A stretch of DNA of 64,000 nucleotides from JBMOUD01 sp049319665 (GCF_049319665.1 NZ_JBMOUD010000012.1:73766-137765); one strand, 5' to 3'; counted from the first letter of the stretch, positions 42,765-53,500 are shown. The notes: generated from the letters alone by a model not told the origin. Translations and numbers: made by a program.

Positions 42765-44789
42765 ATGGCCACAATCGAAGAACAAATCAATCAATTGCGC
42801 AGCCAACTGCGTCATCATGAACATCAATACCACGTACTTGATGCCCCCGAAATTCCTGACGCCGAATATGACCGTTTGATGCAGGCATTGCGCGCACTGG
42901 AGCAACAACACCCCGAACTGATCACCGCTGATTCACCGACTCAGCGCGTTGGGGCAGCACCTTTGTCGGCGTTTGAGCAAGTTCGTCATCAGGTGCCCAT
43001 GTTGTCGTTGGATAATGTGTTCGATGAGGAAAGCTTCCTGGCGTTCTATAAAAGAGTGCAGGACAGGTTGAAAACCAACGATCCTCTGACTTTCTGCTGT
43101 GAGCTAAAACTTGATGGACTGGCGGTCAGTTTACTGTATGAGAATGGTGAACTGGTGCAGGCGGCAACGCGTGGCGATGGTACCACCGGTGAGAATATTA
43201 CCGTCAACGTACGTACCATCCGTGCGATCCCTTTGCGCTTGCAAGGCGATAATATTCCTGCTCGTCTCGAAGTACGCGGCGAAGTATTTATGCCACAACC
43301 TGGCTTTGAAGCGTTAAATGAAGAAGCCCGTCGTACTGGCGGCAAGGTGTTTGCCAACCCGCGTAATGCCGCTGCAGGGTCATTGCGTCAATTGGATCCT
43401 CGTATTACGGCTAAACGCCCATTGACCTTCTTCTGTTATGGTGTTGGCGCGGTGGATGACGGTGTCTTGTCGGATAGCCATCTTGGCCGTTTGCTGCAAT
43501 TCAAAGAGTGGGGCTTACCGGTGAGCAATCGCGTAAAACTCTGCACTGGCAGCGATGAAGTTTTGGCGTTTTATCGTCAGGTCGAGCAAGACCGCCCATC
43601 GTTAGGTTTTGATATCGATGGTGTGGTTATCAAGATTGATGCACTAGATGTGCAAGAAACCTTAGGATTTGTCGCGCGAGCACCGCGTTGGGCAACGGCT
43701 TTCAAATTCCCGGCGCAGGAACAGCTGACCGTGGTCAAAGAGGTCGAGTTCCAGGTAGGTCGTACCGGCGCAATTACCCCGGTAGCGCGTCTTGAACCCG
43801 TGCAAGTCGCTGGGGTGATGGTCAGCAACGCGACATTGCATAACGCCGATGAAATTGAACGTTTAGGGTTACGTATCGGCGATACGGTGGTTATTCGTCG
43901 TGCTGGAGATGTCATCCCACAAGTGGTTGGCGTTGTGTTAGCTGAACGGCCCGAAGATGCGCGAGAAGTGGTGTTCCCTACGCATTGCCCAGTTTGCCAT
44001 TCTGACGTGGAGCGGGTGGAAGGCGAAGCCGTGGCACGTTGTACCGGCGGTTTGTTCTGCGGCGCGCAGCGCAAAGAAGCACTTAAGCATTTTGTGTCTC
44101 GCCGTGCGCTAGATGTCGATGGTATGGGTGATAAAATCATCGATCAACTGGTAGATAAAGAGTACGTCAAAACACCAGCCGACCTTTTCCGTCTCAGCGC
44201 CGGTAAACTCACCGGGCTGGACCGAATGGGGCCGAAATCGGCACAGAATCTGGTTGCCGCCTTGGATAAGGCACGGGAAACGACCTTAGCGCGCTTCTTA
44301 TATGCGCTAGGTATTCGTGAAGTCGGAGAAGCCACCGCCGCCAACCTGGCAGCACATTACGGTTCTATCGAGGCGTTACGCGCTGCTGATATTGAATCGC
44401 TCAAACAGGTGCAGGATGTGGGCGAAGTGGTGGCAAAACACGTGGTTAATTTCCTGGCCGAAACTCATAACCAGCAGGTTATTGACGAATTGCTCAGCCC
44501 GGAAATCAATATACATTGGCCTGCGCCACAGGTCATTGTCGCTGAGGAGATCGACAGTCCGTTTGCCGGTAAGGTTCTGGTGCTCACCGGATCACTGTCG
44601 ATCTTATCGCGTGATGAGGCTAAAGATCGTCTGACCGCTTTGGGGGCCAAGGTAACGGGCAGCGTATCGAAAAAAACCGATATGGTGATCGCCGGTGAAG
44701 CGGCAGGCTCAAAACTGGTCAAAGCGCAGGAACTCGGTATTCCGGTCATCGATGAAGCAGAGATGATCCGTTTGCTCGGAGATGCATAA
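42765..44789 (+). CDS. ligA: NAD-dependent DNA ligase LigA
   Basis: 674 residues. Domain Ia plus adenylation domain: the catalytic Lys is in CELKLDGLAVSL (about 115), with TRGDGTTGENITVNVRTI. An OB fold follows (GRTGAITPVARLEPVQVAG), then the zinc finger (Cys in CPVCHS, ARC and LFCGA, about 407-431), helix-hairpin-helix repeats (about 450-580), and a C-terminal BRCT domain (about 594-674, SPFAGKVLVLTGSLS). It seals nicks in replication. Confidence 0.97.
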   Translation: MATIEEQINQLRSQLRHHEHQYHVLDAPEIPDAEYDRLMQALRALEQQHPELITADSPTQRVGAAPLSAFEQVRHQVPMLSLDNVFDEESFLAFYKRVQDRLKTNDPLTFCCELKLDGLAVSLLYENGELVQAATRGDGTTGENITVNVRTIRAIPLRLQGDNIPARLEVRGEVFMPQPGFEALNEEARRTGGKVFANPRNAAAGSLRQLDPRITAKRPLTFFCYGVGAVDDGVLSDSHLGRLLQFKEWGLPVSNRVKLCTGSDEVLAFYRQVEQDRPSLGFDIDGVVIKIDALDVQETLGFVARAPRWATAFKFPAQEQLTVVKEVEFQVGRTGAITPVARLEPVQVAGVMVSNATLHNADEIERLGLRIGDTVVIRRAGDVIPQVVGVVLAERPEDAREVVFPTHCPVCHSDVERVEGEAVARCTGGLFCGAQRKEALKHFVSRRALDVDGMGDKIIDQLVDKEYVKTPADLFRLSAGKLTGLDRMGPKSAQNLVAALDKARETTLARFLYALGIREVGEATAANLAAHYGSIEALRAADIESLKQVQDVGEVVAKHVVNFLAETHNQQVIDELLSPEINIHWPAPQVIVAEEIDSPFAGKVLVLTGSLSILSRDEAKDRLTALGAKVTGSVSKKTDMVIAGEAAGSKLVKAQELGIPVIDEAEMIRLLGDA

Positions 44790-44792
44790 GCG

Positions 44793-45020
44793 ATGGAAAA
44801 AGAGAACCTGATTGAAATCGCCAATACGGTGATGCCATTTGGTAAATATCAGGGGCGGGTATTGATCGATCTGCCGGAAGAGTATTTGTTATGGTTCGCC
44901 CGTAAGGGCGAATTTCCAGAAGGCAAACTGGGCATGTTGATGGAATTGACGCTGGCGATAAAAGTTGAAGGGTTGCAAGATTTACTGACGCCGCTAAGAA
45001 AAAATAGAGGCGGAGAATAG
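44793..45020 (+). CDS. ypeB: DUF3820 family protein YpeB
   Basis: 75 residues starting MEKENLIEIANTVMPFGKYQGRVLIDLPEEYLLWFARKGEFPEGKLG, the diagnostic DUF3820 (putative quorum-sensing-regulated protein) pattern. It lies three bases after the ligA stop, so it is cotranscribed, as in E. coli. Function is unknown. Confidence 0.92.
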   Translation: MEKENLIEIANTVMPFGKYQGRVLIDLPEEYLLWFARKGEFPEGKLGMLMELTLAIKVEGLQDLLTPLRKNRGGE

Positions 45021-45047
45021 CTCTCCACCTCCGATTATGCTTACGCT

Positions 45048-45072
45048 GAGCAGCCAATAATGGCTGCTCTTC
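45048..45072 (+). terminator. Hairpin between ypeB and the chemotaxis gene
   Basis: The 8-bp stem gagcagcc / ggctgctc with a 6-base loop is followed by a pyrimidine run (ttcttctt), between convergent genes. Confidence 0.6.
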
Positions 45073-45075
45073 TTC

Positions 45076-46221
45076 TTAGTTGAGCTGGAACATTGCCACC
45101 GTATCGTTAAGATCATGCGCCTGTTTTTCCAGTTCTGCAGAAGAGAGTACCGATTTCTGCACCAGATTAACGTTTTGCTGGATAACGTTATCCATCTCTT
45201 TTACTGCCATGCCGACTTGCCCAATGCCTTGGCTCTGTTCTGACGAGGCGCTGGCGATCTCACCCATAATATCGTTAACCTGCGTGACGGCTTTTAGGAT
45301 CTCATCCATCGCTTCACTGGCTTTTTTAACCTGTCCCGAACCGGCATGAATATTATTGACCGATTCATTGAGTAACGTTTCAATCTCTTTTGCCGCCGCC
45401 GCACTTCGACTTGCCAGATTACGTACTTCGCTCGCGACAACCGCAAATCCTTTACCTTGCTCGCCAGCTCGTGCAGCTTCAACGGCAGCATTCAGCGCCA
45501 GAATATTGGTCTGGAAAGCAATGCCGTTGATGACACTGGTGATATCAACGATTTTATTCGCGCTGCTCGCGATAATGTCCATGGTACTCATCACTTGTTT
45601 TACTGACTGGCCGCCATTGACTGCCGTATTAGTGGCGTTCTGTGCCAGCTTACTTGCGTGGTGAGCGTTTTCTGCGTTGAGCTGCACCGTACTACTGAGC
45701 TGTTCCATACTCGCACTGGTTTGTTCCAATGCCGCTGCTTGCTGCTCTGAGTGGGAAGAAAGCGCGGTGTTTACACCAGAAACTTCTGTGGCATTGGCGC
45801 GAATGGCATCTGCGCTTTGGTGAATATTACTGACCGCCTTCTCCCAATTAGCCTGCATCAGTTGCATCGGCGGTACCATTACACCAATACAGTTACGGCC
45901 AAGATCGGGCAGTTGAGCAATCAGCTCGCCACGCGCAAGAACTTGCATATGATTGCGCAAAACATTGACCGGCTTTACCAGGCAGAACCAAAGATAGCGC
46001 TCGGTAAAAATAGTAATACCAATACTGATAAACACAGAAATAATTAGCAGGGATTGTGCGGTATTGACCCAGCCTTTTTGAATATTATCCAGCTGTGTTT
46101 CATGTTCGATATGATGCAAAAGCCATAAAATACCGCATGCCACGCTAATCCAGGCAAGGGTTGAGATAATCTGTATTAAAATCACCATGACGCGGATTTT
46201 GATATTGCGAATAATATTCAT
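45076..46221 (-). CDS. Methyl-accepting chemotaxis protein without a periplasmic sensor domain
   Basis: 381 residues. Two hydrophobic helices (about 12-35 and 53-72) are separated by only about 17 residues, so there is almost no periplasmic domain. A HAMP-like segment follows (VKPVNVLRNHMQVLARGELIAQL). The cytoplasmic signalling domain is complete, with the hairpin tip VDITSVINGIAFQTNILALNAAVEAARAGEQGKGFAVVASEVR and methylation-helix sequences rich in EQ/QA (EQQAAALEQTSASMEQL). No NWETF-type pentapeptide is seen at the C-terminus (ends MFQLN). It may sense an internal or membrane cue, or partner with other receptors. A strong sigma-28 promoter precedes it. Confidence 0.88.
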   Translation of the reverse strand: MNIIRNIKIRVMVILIQIISTLAWISVACGILWLLHHIEHETQLDNIQKGWVNTAQSLLIISVFISIGITIFTERYLWFCLVKPVNVLRNHMQVLARGELIAQLPDLGRNCIGVMVPPMQLMQANWEKAVSNIHQSADAIRANATEVSGVNTALSSHSEQQAAALEQTSASMEQLSSTVQLNAENAHHASKLAQNATNTAVNGGQSVKQVMSTMDIIASSANKIVDITSVINGIAFQTNILALNAAVEAARAGEQGKGFAVVASEVRNLASRSAAAAKEIETLLNESVNNIHAGSGQVKKASEAMDEILKAVTQVNDIMGEIASASSEQSQGIGQVGMAVKEMDNVIQQNVNLVQKSVLSSAELEKQAHDLNDTVAMFQLN

Positions 46222-46338
46222 CTATTTGTTTTCTCAGTAAAAGTTGATGGCCCTCCCTAGACAGTTTTAAACGACACTTATCCTGATTTATCCGCTTTTA
46301 AAAATGCATAAATGAAACTAAATCGTATCGTTGCGGCA

Positions 46339-46365
46339 TTATCGGCTCGGTATGGGGAAACTTGA
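46339..46365 (-). promoter_or_regulatory. Sigma-28 (FliA) promoter of the chemotaxis gene
   Basis: On the minus strand, TCAAGTTT, 11 bases, then GCCGATAA: seven of eight and eight of eight to the consensus TAAAGTTT-N11-GCCGATAA. It is 118 bases before the start codon. Confidence 0.8.
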
Positions 46366-46476
46366 TGTACGTTGAAGAAATAGTTCGCAGAGTGTTTATG
46401 GAGAGTTGAGTTTAGCCGTGGGGAATATTCATCGAGCGGAGATGAATAGGGGAGAAATATTGATTGGAGCAATATG

Positions 46477-46505
46477 AGCAGGCGGAGAAGTATTTTCCGC
46501 CTGCT
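46477..46505 (-). terminator. Hairpin after the siderophore receptor gene
   Basis: The perfect 10-bp stem agcaggcgga / tccgcctgct lies 18 bases beyond the receptor stop. The T-run is weak. The rest of the 46222-46522 gap holds the sigma-28 promoter and no gene. Confidence 0.5.
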
Positions 46506-46522
46506 GGTGAATAAATACGGTA

Positions 46523-48712
46523 TTACCAGCTATAGCCAACTGAGGCAATAATACTGCGCCCGCTGCCGTAGAAGCAGGCTGCGGTATTGCTACACGAAGA
46601 AACATAATGCTTATCAGCAATATTATTAACATTCAGTTGCAGCGTTGTGCCGCGCAGGGTTGATATAGCTTCACCTACTTCATATTTCACCATTGCGTCA
46701 TAGAGGGTGTAATGCGGGACTTTGAAGCCGCCTTTTGAATCTCCCCATGTATCGCCGGTATAACGCACACCGGTTCCTACGCTCAGACCATTGAGCGGGC
46801 CATTTAGGAAACTGTAGCTGCCCCAACCGGATGCCGCGTGGCGCGGAATTGCCGACGGGCTATGGCCGACTTCTGCCGCATTATTGCTCTCTTTGGTTAC
46901 CACATCAGTATAGGTATAAGCTGCTAGCAGTTTAATTTCGGGTGTTATTTGCGAGTGAATTTCCGTTTCAACCCCTTTGGAACGTACCTTACCTATTTGC
47001 TCATAGTAGCTGGTGGCATTGTTATAGGAGCTGATATTTTTTTGCGTAATATCAAAAGCAGATACCGTTAATACAGTATCGTACCCCTTCGGCTGATACT
47101 TGATACCCACTTCGGTTTGTTCACCGGTGGTTGGTTTAAAAGCCGCGCTGCCAGGTGCGCCGGTATGCAAGTCTGGCTCAAACGAGGTGCTGTAGCTGAT
47201 GTAGGGCGATAAACCATTATCAAAGGCATACAGTAACCCGGTACGACCCGTAAATTTATTATCGTTTTGCTGATGTTTGGTATTGGCCAGATTGTCTTGC
47301 ATGCGTTCTTCGGACCAGTCCTGACGACCGGACAGCAGCAAATTCCAGTTATTCCACTCCAATTGATCCTGCAAATAAAGACCGATCTGATCGAGTTTCT
47401 TACGTTCGCTGGTCCACGGGGTGAAGGTGGCTTCATCAATGTTCATTCGCGTTGGATGCGCCCAATCGAGAATGTATTGATCGCCGCTATCGCGCCATAG
47501 CTTGCTGTTGACGTCACTCCATTTGTAATCCAGGCCACCGATCACCGTATGATCAACATCTGCGGTTGAAAACAGCGCTTTTACCTGATTATCCAAGCCC
47601 AGTTCTGACGACTTTATTTTGTCATGCTGTGGCCGGCGATTGATTGAGTGGTCGTTACGATCTGAGTCGAAGGTATAAACCAGATACTTGTAGGACTCAT
47701 CCATGCTGGTATAGCGGAAATTCTGTTGAAAACTGAATACGTCATTGATGACGTGTTCGAAAATATAGCCAATCGACGTCTGCTCACGTCTTGCCTGGCT
47801 GTAGCTCGGGTCGCTTAGGTTAAAGTCGTAAGGGATATAACCCGCGCTAGTGTTAAACACCGTTCCGTTGGCTGGGAAAAAGTTGCGATAACCGGCTTTG
47901 GGTTCATTTTGATAGCTGGTTAACAGGGTGAAGCTGGTCTCTGGATTCGGTAGCCAGGTAATGGCCGGGGCAATGGCGATACGCTGTTGTTTATTATCTT
48001 TAATAAACTCATCCTTGCTACTGGCAACGCCATTAAGACGGTAAAACAGCGTGTTATCGTCGTTAAGCTTGCCGCCAAAATCAAATGCCGCTTCACCAAA
48101 GTGCTTGTTACCGGTGCTGAGCTGAACTTTATGGATACTTTCAGCCGTCGGACGCTTGCTGGTCATGCTGATAAGCCCACCAGGCGTAACCTGCCCATAA
48201 AGCACGGATGCTGGTCCGTGTACAATCTCTACTCGCTCAAGGAGCCAAGGATCCATTTGCCCTGCGGCCCCTTCCTGTCCTGATAAGCCGTAACTCAAGC
48301 CGTCAAGGAATTTAGTCATATAGCGGAAACCACGGGAAATAACTTCATCGTTACGGTTTGAGCTGCCGCGATAGTTGGTGAGCACACCGCTGGAATAGCT
48401 GAGTGCGTCCGATACGGATTGCGCCGCCTGGTCATCCATTTGCTGACGAGTGATGACCGAAATCGATTGCGGCGTTTTTCTAAGCTGGGTAGGCGTTTTG
48501 GTTCCAGATGCACTTTCCTTGGCCACAATGCCTTTCATCGGGGCGGTAACACTCTCTGCCTCTGCTGTTACGGTAATGGTTTCTTCTGCTAGCGCGCTAT
48601 TTGGTAGGGCAGATAGCAGGGGCAAGGAGGGGGGAAGTAACAGACAGAATAAATATTTTGCAGAAAGAGTTTCGGAACCTTTCTTTATCATCCCTTTGTT
48701 TTTAAAAGCCAT
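46523..48712 (-). CDS. TonB-dependent catecholate siderophore receptor (Fct/FhuE-like)
   Basis: 729 residues from MAFKNKGMIKK, which has AGGTAAT just upstream; an ATG 14 codons earlier is an alternative. Signal peptide to about ALAEE, TonB box EETITVTAEA, plug domain (about 75-190: TPQSISVITRQQMDDQ, then VEIVHGPASVLYGQVTPGGLISMTSKRP), then a 22-strand barrel ending with aromatic W (SVGYSW). The plug type matches the FhuE/FpvA/Fct group rather than FepA. Beside fes and a chrysobactin-type NRPS, it most probably imports the ferric form of that product. It is divergent from fes, sharing a Fur-box region. It has a C-terminal Cys pair (SSCSNTAACFYG). Confidence 0.88.
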   Translation of the reverse strand: MAFKNKGMIKKGSETLSAKYLFCLLLPPSLPLLSALPNSALAEETITVTAEAESVTAPMKGIVAKESASGTKTPTQLRKTPQSISVITRQQMDDQAAQSVSDALSYSSGVLTNYRGSSNRNDEVISRGFRYMTKFLDGLSYGLSGQEGAAGQMDPWLLERVEIVHGPASVLYGQVTPGGLISMTSKRPTAESIHKVQLSTGNKHFGEAAFDFGGKLNDDNTLFYRLNGVASSKDEFIKDNKQQRIAIAPAITWLPNPETSFTLLTSYQNEPKAGYRNFFPANGTVFNTSAGYIPYDFNLSDPSYSQARREQTSIGYIFEHVINDVFSFQQNFRYTSMDESYKYLVYTFDSDRNDHSINRRPQHDKIKSSELGLDNQVKALFSTADVDHTVIGGLDYKWSDVNSKLWRDSGDQYILDWAHPTRMNIDEATFTPWTSERKKLDQIGLYLQDQLEWNNWNLLLSGRQDWSEERMQDNLANTKHQQNDNKFTGRTGLLYAFDNGLSPYISYSTSFEPDLHTGAPGSAAFKPTTGEQTEVGIKYQPKGYDTVLTVSAFDITQKNISSYNNATSYYEQIGKVRSKGVETEIHSQITPEIKLLAAYTYTDVVTKESNNAAEVGHSPSAIPRHAASGWGSYSFLNGPLNGLSVGTGVRYTGDTWGDSKGGFKVPHYTLYDAMVKYEVGEAISTLRGTTLQLNVNNIADKHYVSSCSNTAACFYGSGRSIIASVGYSW

Positions 48713-48865
48713 TTCATTACCTGTGTGAATTTTATTTTCGCTAGATAAAGGCACCTATATTCCTAGAGATGCCGTTCCTTGTTTCCCAATGCCGCTTTAG
48801 AGAGGCGCAATCTTTGGTTGCTGGCTCAAACCTACTTTTTCCGTAAAGCTAATCGAAATGATATT

Positions 48866-48884
48866 GAAAGTAAGAATCGTTATC
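48866..48884. promoter_or_regulatory. Candidate Fur box between receptor and fes
   Basis: gaaagtaagaatcgttatc agrees with the 19-bp Fur consensus at 14 positions by hand count. It lies midway between two divergent iron-uptake genes. Next to it, tatcaatact occurs twice (48881-48890, 48905-48914) and ggatttgtat twice. Confidence 0.6.
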
Positions 48885-48935
48885 AATACTATTGTTAGGA
48901 TTTGTATCAATACTCATTTTTAAGTAAGGATTTGT

Positions 48936-50285
48936 ATGGATGTCTTTCCTGGTATTCACAGGGAGCAGGAAAAAGGAACGGGGGCTGCGAAGTGCCAAGG
49001 CACCCTTGAAATAGCCGGTTCGGCTGCCAAGAGGCTATCGGATGATACGGCAGGGGAGCAGGAATGGTGGCAGCAAATTGCTGAGCTAGGTAGCCCCATT
49101 GCTGAGGCGCTGGATAAAGATCGTATCAAAATGACCTGGTTCTGGCGTGATCCGCAGGGAAGCGAAGCGCATTCAGCAACGCGCCGAGTGTATGTCGATA
49201 TCAATGGCGTCACCGATCATCACAGTACGTCGCCAGCCAGCATGCAGCGTTTGCCAGACACTGATGTCTGGCATTGGTCAACGACGGTTGAGCATGATTG
49301 GCGAGGGAGTTATAGCTTAATTCCCATTTCGGATTCGCATCTTCCACCCGTTTTTAGTACTGATGACGGTGAACGCAAGCGCCAGCAGCGAGCATGGTGG
49401 ATATCGTTATTTCCCTTAGCGATTGCTGACCCATTGAATCTATATCCTGCTAATTTCACCCGCTACAGCTACCCACATTGTGTGGCTCAAGCCCCCTCAG
49501 CCCCAGATCAAAGTGTGTGGCTAGCCGCTGATAAGGCTTTTAAATCTCAGCGATGTCAGCACTTTGTCTGGGAAAGTTCTCAACTTGGTAATCGGCGTGA
49601 TATCTGGCTATACGCCAGCGGTGAAGCCGAGGATGACGCGCGACGTCCATTGGTCATTTTGCTCGATGGGCAAAATTGGATTGATGGTTACCCCTTATTA
49701 CCAGTGCTGGAAAGCGCAACGACTAACGGCACATTACCTGCCGCCTGCTATCTGTTCATTGATGTGATCGACTCAGCGCATCGAGAAAAAGAGCTGCCCT
49801 GTAATGCGGAGTTTTGGCAAGCGATACAGCACGAGCTGTTACCGCTGGCAAAGCAACGAATGGCATTCAGTGATGATGGTGAGCGCACGATTGTGGCAGG
49901 CCAAAGCTATGGCGGATTAGCGGCGATGTACGCCGGGTTGCACTGGCCAGAACGTTTTGGCCGCGTACTGAGTCAATCAGGTTCTTTTTGGTGGCCCAAT
50001 TTGCAATTGATGACCCACTTTGAACAGCGCCACCGGCTCGAGGCTGGCTGGCTGACGCAGCAGCTACAACGCAGCGATGTGGCTCCTGCCTCACTCAGTA
50101 TCTTTATGGAAGCAGGCAATCGCGAAAGCGATATCGAATTTGTTAATCAACAGCTTTATCAGGCGTTAAAGGCTGCCGGGCACCGCGTGAGCTATCGGGT
50201 GTTTTCTGGTGGGCACGATGCACTTTGTTGGCGGGGAGGGCTCTTGGATGGATTGCATCAGCTGCTTTCCGACATGGATAGCTAA
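48936..50285 (+). CDS. fes: Catecholate siderophore esterase (Fes/CbsH family)
   Basis: 449 residues. N-terminal beta domain (MTWFWRDPQGS, then RRVYVDINGVTDHHS), and a C-terminal alpha/beta-hydrolase with the nucleophile Ser in VAGQSYGGLAAMYAG and the catalytic His in FSGGHDALCWRGGL. In the cytoplasm it hydrolyses ferric siderophore esters, including the oligo-serine lactone, to free iron. AAGGA is 5 bases before the ATG. It is the first of the fes-ybdZ-NRPS gene run, as entD-fes-ybdZ-entF in E. coli. Confidence 0.93.
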   Translation: MDVFPGIHREQEKGTGAAKCQGTLEIAGSAAKRLSDDTAGEQEWWQQIAELGSPIAEALDKDRIKMTWFWRDPQGSEAHSATRRVYVDINGVTDHHSTSPASMQRLPDTDVWHWSTTVEHDWRGSYSLIPISDSHLPPVFSTDDGERKRQQRAWWISLFPLAIADPLNLYPANFTRYSYPHCVAQAPSAPDQSVWLAADKAFKSQRCQHFVWESSQLGNRRDIWLYASGEAEDDARRPLVILLDGQNWIDGYPLLPVLESATTNGTLPAACYLFIDVIDSAHREKELPCNAEFWQAIQHELLPLAKQRMAFSDDGERTIVAGQSYGGLAAMYAGLHWPERFGRVLSQSGSFWWPNLQLMTHFEQRHRLEAGWLTQQLQRSDVAPASLSIFMEAGNRESDIEFVNQQLYQALKAAGHRVSYRVFSGGHDALCWRGGLLDGLHQLLSDMDS

Positions 50286-50312
50286 CCCCTTTTTTAATCA
50301 CAGGTAACTTAT

Positions 50313-50540
50313 ATGAGCCAGGAACAACTCAATCCTTTCGACGATGAAAGCTTGTCTTTTTTAGTGTTGATCAATCAGCAACAACAATACTCATTATGGC
50401 CGCTGTTTGTCGAGGTACCGCAAGGATGGAGCAGTGAGATGGGGCCGGCATCGCGTGCCGAATGTATCCAATACATCGAAACTCACTGGCTGGATATGCG
50501 TCCCGCCGCGCTAAAAAAACCTGTGACCATACAGCGCTAA
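50313..50540 (+). CDS. ybdZ: MbtH-like NRPS accessory protein
   Basis: 75 residues with the family signature: NPFDDESLSFLVLINQQQQYSLWP, then VPQGW, and a C-terminal WLDMRP. MbtH-like proteins bind and activate adenylation domains; this one precedes its NRPS by 54 bases. It lies 27 bases after fes. Confidence 0.95.
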   Translation: MSQEQLNPFDDESLSFLVLINQQQQYSLWPLFVEVPQGWSSEMGPASRAECIQYIETHWLDMRPAALKKPVTIQR

Positions 50541-50594
50541 CCATTTGTTGTTCAGTACCGGGACAGATTCCGTTGAAGGAAAAGGACAAATAGC

Positions 50595-53500
50595 ATGTCA
50601 GAAACCCTGTTAGTACCTGCAATTACCGCCGAATATCAAGAATATCCATTGGTTGCCGCCCAGCCTGGTATCTGGGTCGCTGACCAAATTGCCCGCCGAC
50701 GCAATAGCTTTGCTGTGGCGCACTATACGCAGTTGCCCGGTAATATTGACCGCCAGGCATTGGATTTAGCGATTCGGCAAGGATTGGCGGAAGCCGATAC
50801 GGTACAGGCCCGTTTTTATGAATCGGCCAACGGAATCCCGGTACAGCAGTTGCCACAATATATTGATGCCAAACGCGTACATGCACCTGAGTGGCTCGAT
50901 TTTAGCCAGCAGCAAGATGGCGAGAGTGCTGCACTGGCATTGATGGCCGAGGATTTAGCGCAGGATTTACCTGCCGATGGCGAACGTGCATTGTATCGCC
51001 ATGTCGTCATCCGTGTGAGCGACGATTGTTGGTTTTGGTATCAGCGCTTTCATCACTTAACGTTAGATGGCTTCAGCTTTGATGCCATTACCCGCCGTAT
51101 TGCCGATATTTATCAGGCGTTACGCAGTGGTCGGGCATTGACTGCATCGCCCTTTACGCCATTTTCTGTGGTGGTCGAAGAATATTTAAATTGGCTGGAG
51201 TCACCGGCAAAAGAGCGTTCGGCACAATTCTGGCGCCAGCATCTGCAAGCGCTGCCGCCAACGCTCTCACTGGCCAGCGAAACCTGTCATGTTGAGGCAG
51301 GCGCCCGGCCACTCAAGCAGTCGGTGGCATTACCAGCTTCAGTACTGGCAAACCTGCAAAACAATGCGGCATTACAACAGCAGCAACCTGCCGATATTGT
51401 GACGGCGGCATTAGCCATTTATTTGGCGAGAATGAGCGGTGAAACGCACTTGTCGATTGGTTTTCCGTTTATGCGCCGCATGGGGTCGCAAGCGCTATCG
51501 GCAATCGGTCCGGTGGTGAATGTGCTGCCATTGCAACTGACCATCACAGCGGATATGTCGCTAATAGAGGTGTGTCAGTCGGTCGTGGCAGAAATAAAGC
51601 TGGTTCGTCGCCATCAGCGTTATGAAGCGGAACAGATTAAACGTGATCTTGGATTGGTTGGCGCGGAGCAGGAGCTTTATGGCCCGGTGGTGAATGTCAA
51701 AGTCTACCATAGCGAATTGGCCTTTGATGGCCAGCCTGCATTGACGCACACCCTAGCCATGGGGCCGGTTGATGATCTTGAATTCGAGCTGGGTTTCCGC
51801 GAAGGAGAATTATCGCTATCGCTGGTGGCGAATCCTGAAAAATACACGCCGCGCACTTTGCAATACCATGCCGAACGTATCGCGCATCTTCTCCAACAAC
51901 TCGTTGCACAGCCGCAGCAGATTATCAGTGCTCTGCCTCTGCTGAGCGAGTCTGAGCTGCAAGACCTCTTCTCTTGGGGACGTGGCGTAGAACTTTTCCC
52001 GCCGGCGGGCGCGATATCGATTATTGATATGCTGCTAACTCGGGTTGAACAACAACCTGACGCACTGGCGGTTGTGTGTGGACGTGAAAGTCTAACCTAT
52101 CGCCAGCTTGCTAACCGGGTGATGCAATTAGCACGGGTACTGATTGCCAAGGGCATTGGCGCAGAAGACGTGGTAGCAATTGGTATTCCACGTTCGGTAG
52201 ACACGCTCGTTGCACTGTTTGGTGTGTTAGCGAGCGGTGCAGCATACATGCCGCTGGACCTTGATTATCCGCGTGAACGTTTGGCATTGATGTGTGATGA
52301 CGCCAGCCCGGTGATGCTGTTGACGCATATGGACACGCAAGAAAAAATGCCGGCCTTAGCGCAGGTGCTTTGCCTGGACGATGCACGCTGCCGCGCATTA
52401 TGCGATGCCGCTTCATCGCAGCCTCTAACCGATGCTGAACGCAAGACGCCTCTGCACGGCGCGCATCTGGCTTATATGATTTATACCTCTGGCTCGACCG
52501 GCAGGCCAAAAGGCGTCATGTCGACCCATCGCGGTTTGTTGAATCTGTTTCTTTCCCATCAGGCGACATTATTTGGCCCGGCTATCGCTAAATATCAGGC
52601 CAAACATGCCCGCCGGATGCGCGCGGGCCATACCGCCTCTTTCTCTTTCGACTCCTCATGGGAGCCGCTGTTTTGCATGATCATGGGCTGCGAGCTACAA
52701 ATTTTTGATGAGGAGTTGCGGCGTGATGCCTGGGCGCTGTTGGAGCAAACCAAACAAACGCCGGTCGATTTACTCGATATTACCCCGTCTTTCTTCTCGC
52801 AAATGATTGATAGCGGACTCTTTGACGATGGCTATCCGCTGCCGTCCTTCGTGATGATTGGCGGCGAAGCGGCGACGCCGACGCTATGGAATCTGATGCA
52901 GCAGCATCCAGAAGTAGAAATCCATAACTACTATGGCCCATCGGAATATACCGTGGATACGCTGGGCGCCAATGTGAATGCCGCTGAACAACCGGTGATC
53001 GGCCGTCCGCTGGCGAATACCGAGGTGTGGTTATTAGACAAAGACTTACAGCCGGTACCAGTAGGGACAGCGGGAGAACTGTATATTTCAGGGGCAGGGA
53101 TCGCCCGCGGCTATTTGCGCCGCCCGGATTTAACGGCTGCACGTTTTGTTGCCAATCCTTTTCAAGCCGGGGAGGTGATGTACCGCACCGGCGATTTGAT
53201 GCGTTGGCGTAGCGATGGTCAATTAACCTTTATCGGGCGTACCGACCACCAAATTAAAGTACGAGGCTTCCGCGTTGAGTTAGGTGAGGTGGAAAGTGCG
53301 CTGGTGGCCTTGCCGCAGGTAGGCCGAGCGGTGGTAATTGCTGAATCAGTCGGTGCAACCCATCGTTTGATTGGCTACTGCTCAGTGCAAGATGCCGCGC
53401 TGAGAAACTCGCCAACGGTACAAGCGCAGTTGCTCAGTGAGCTGGCCCTCAGCTTACCCGACTACATGGTGCCCGCTATTTTGGTAGTGATGGAAGAGTT

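Noticed and set aside
45076..46221. Chemoreceptor as a truncated pseudogene
   Set aside because: Both membrane helices, HAMP-like region and full signalling domain are present in one frame, with a strong sigma-28 promoter.
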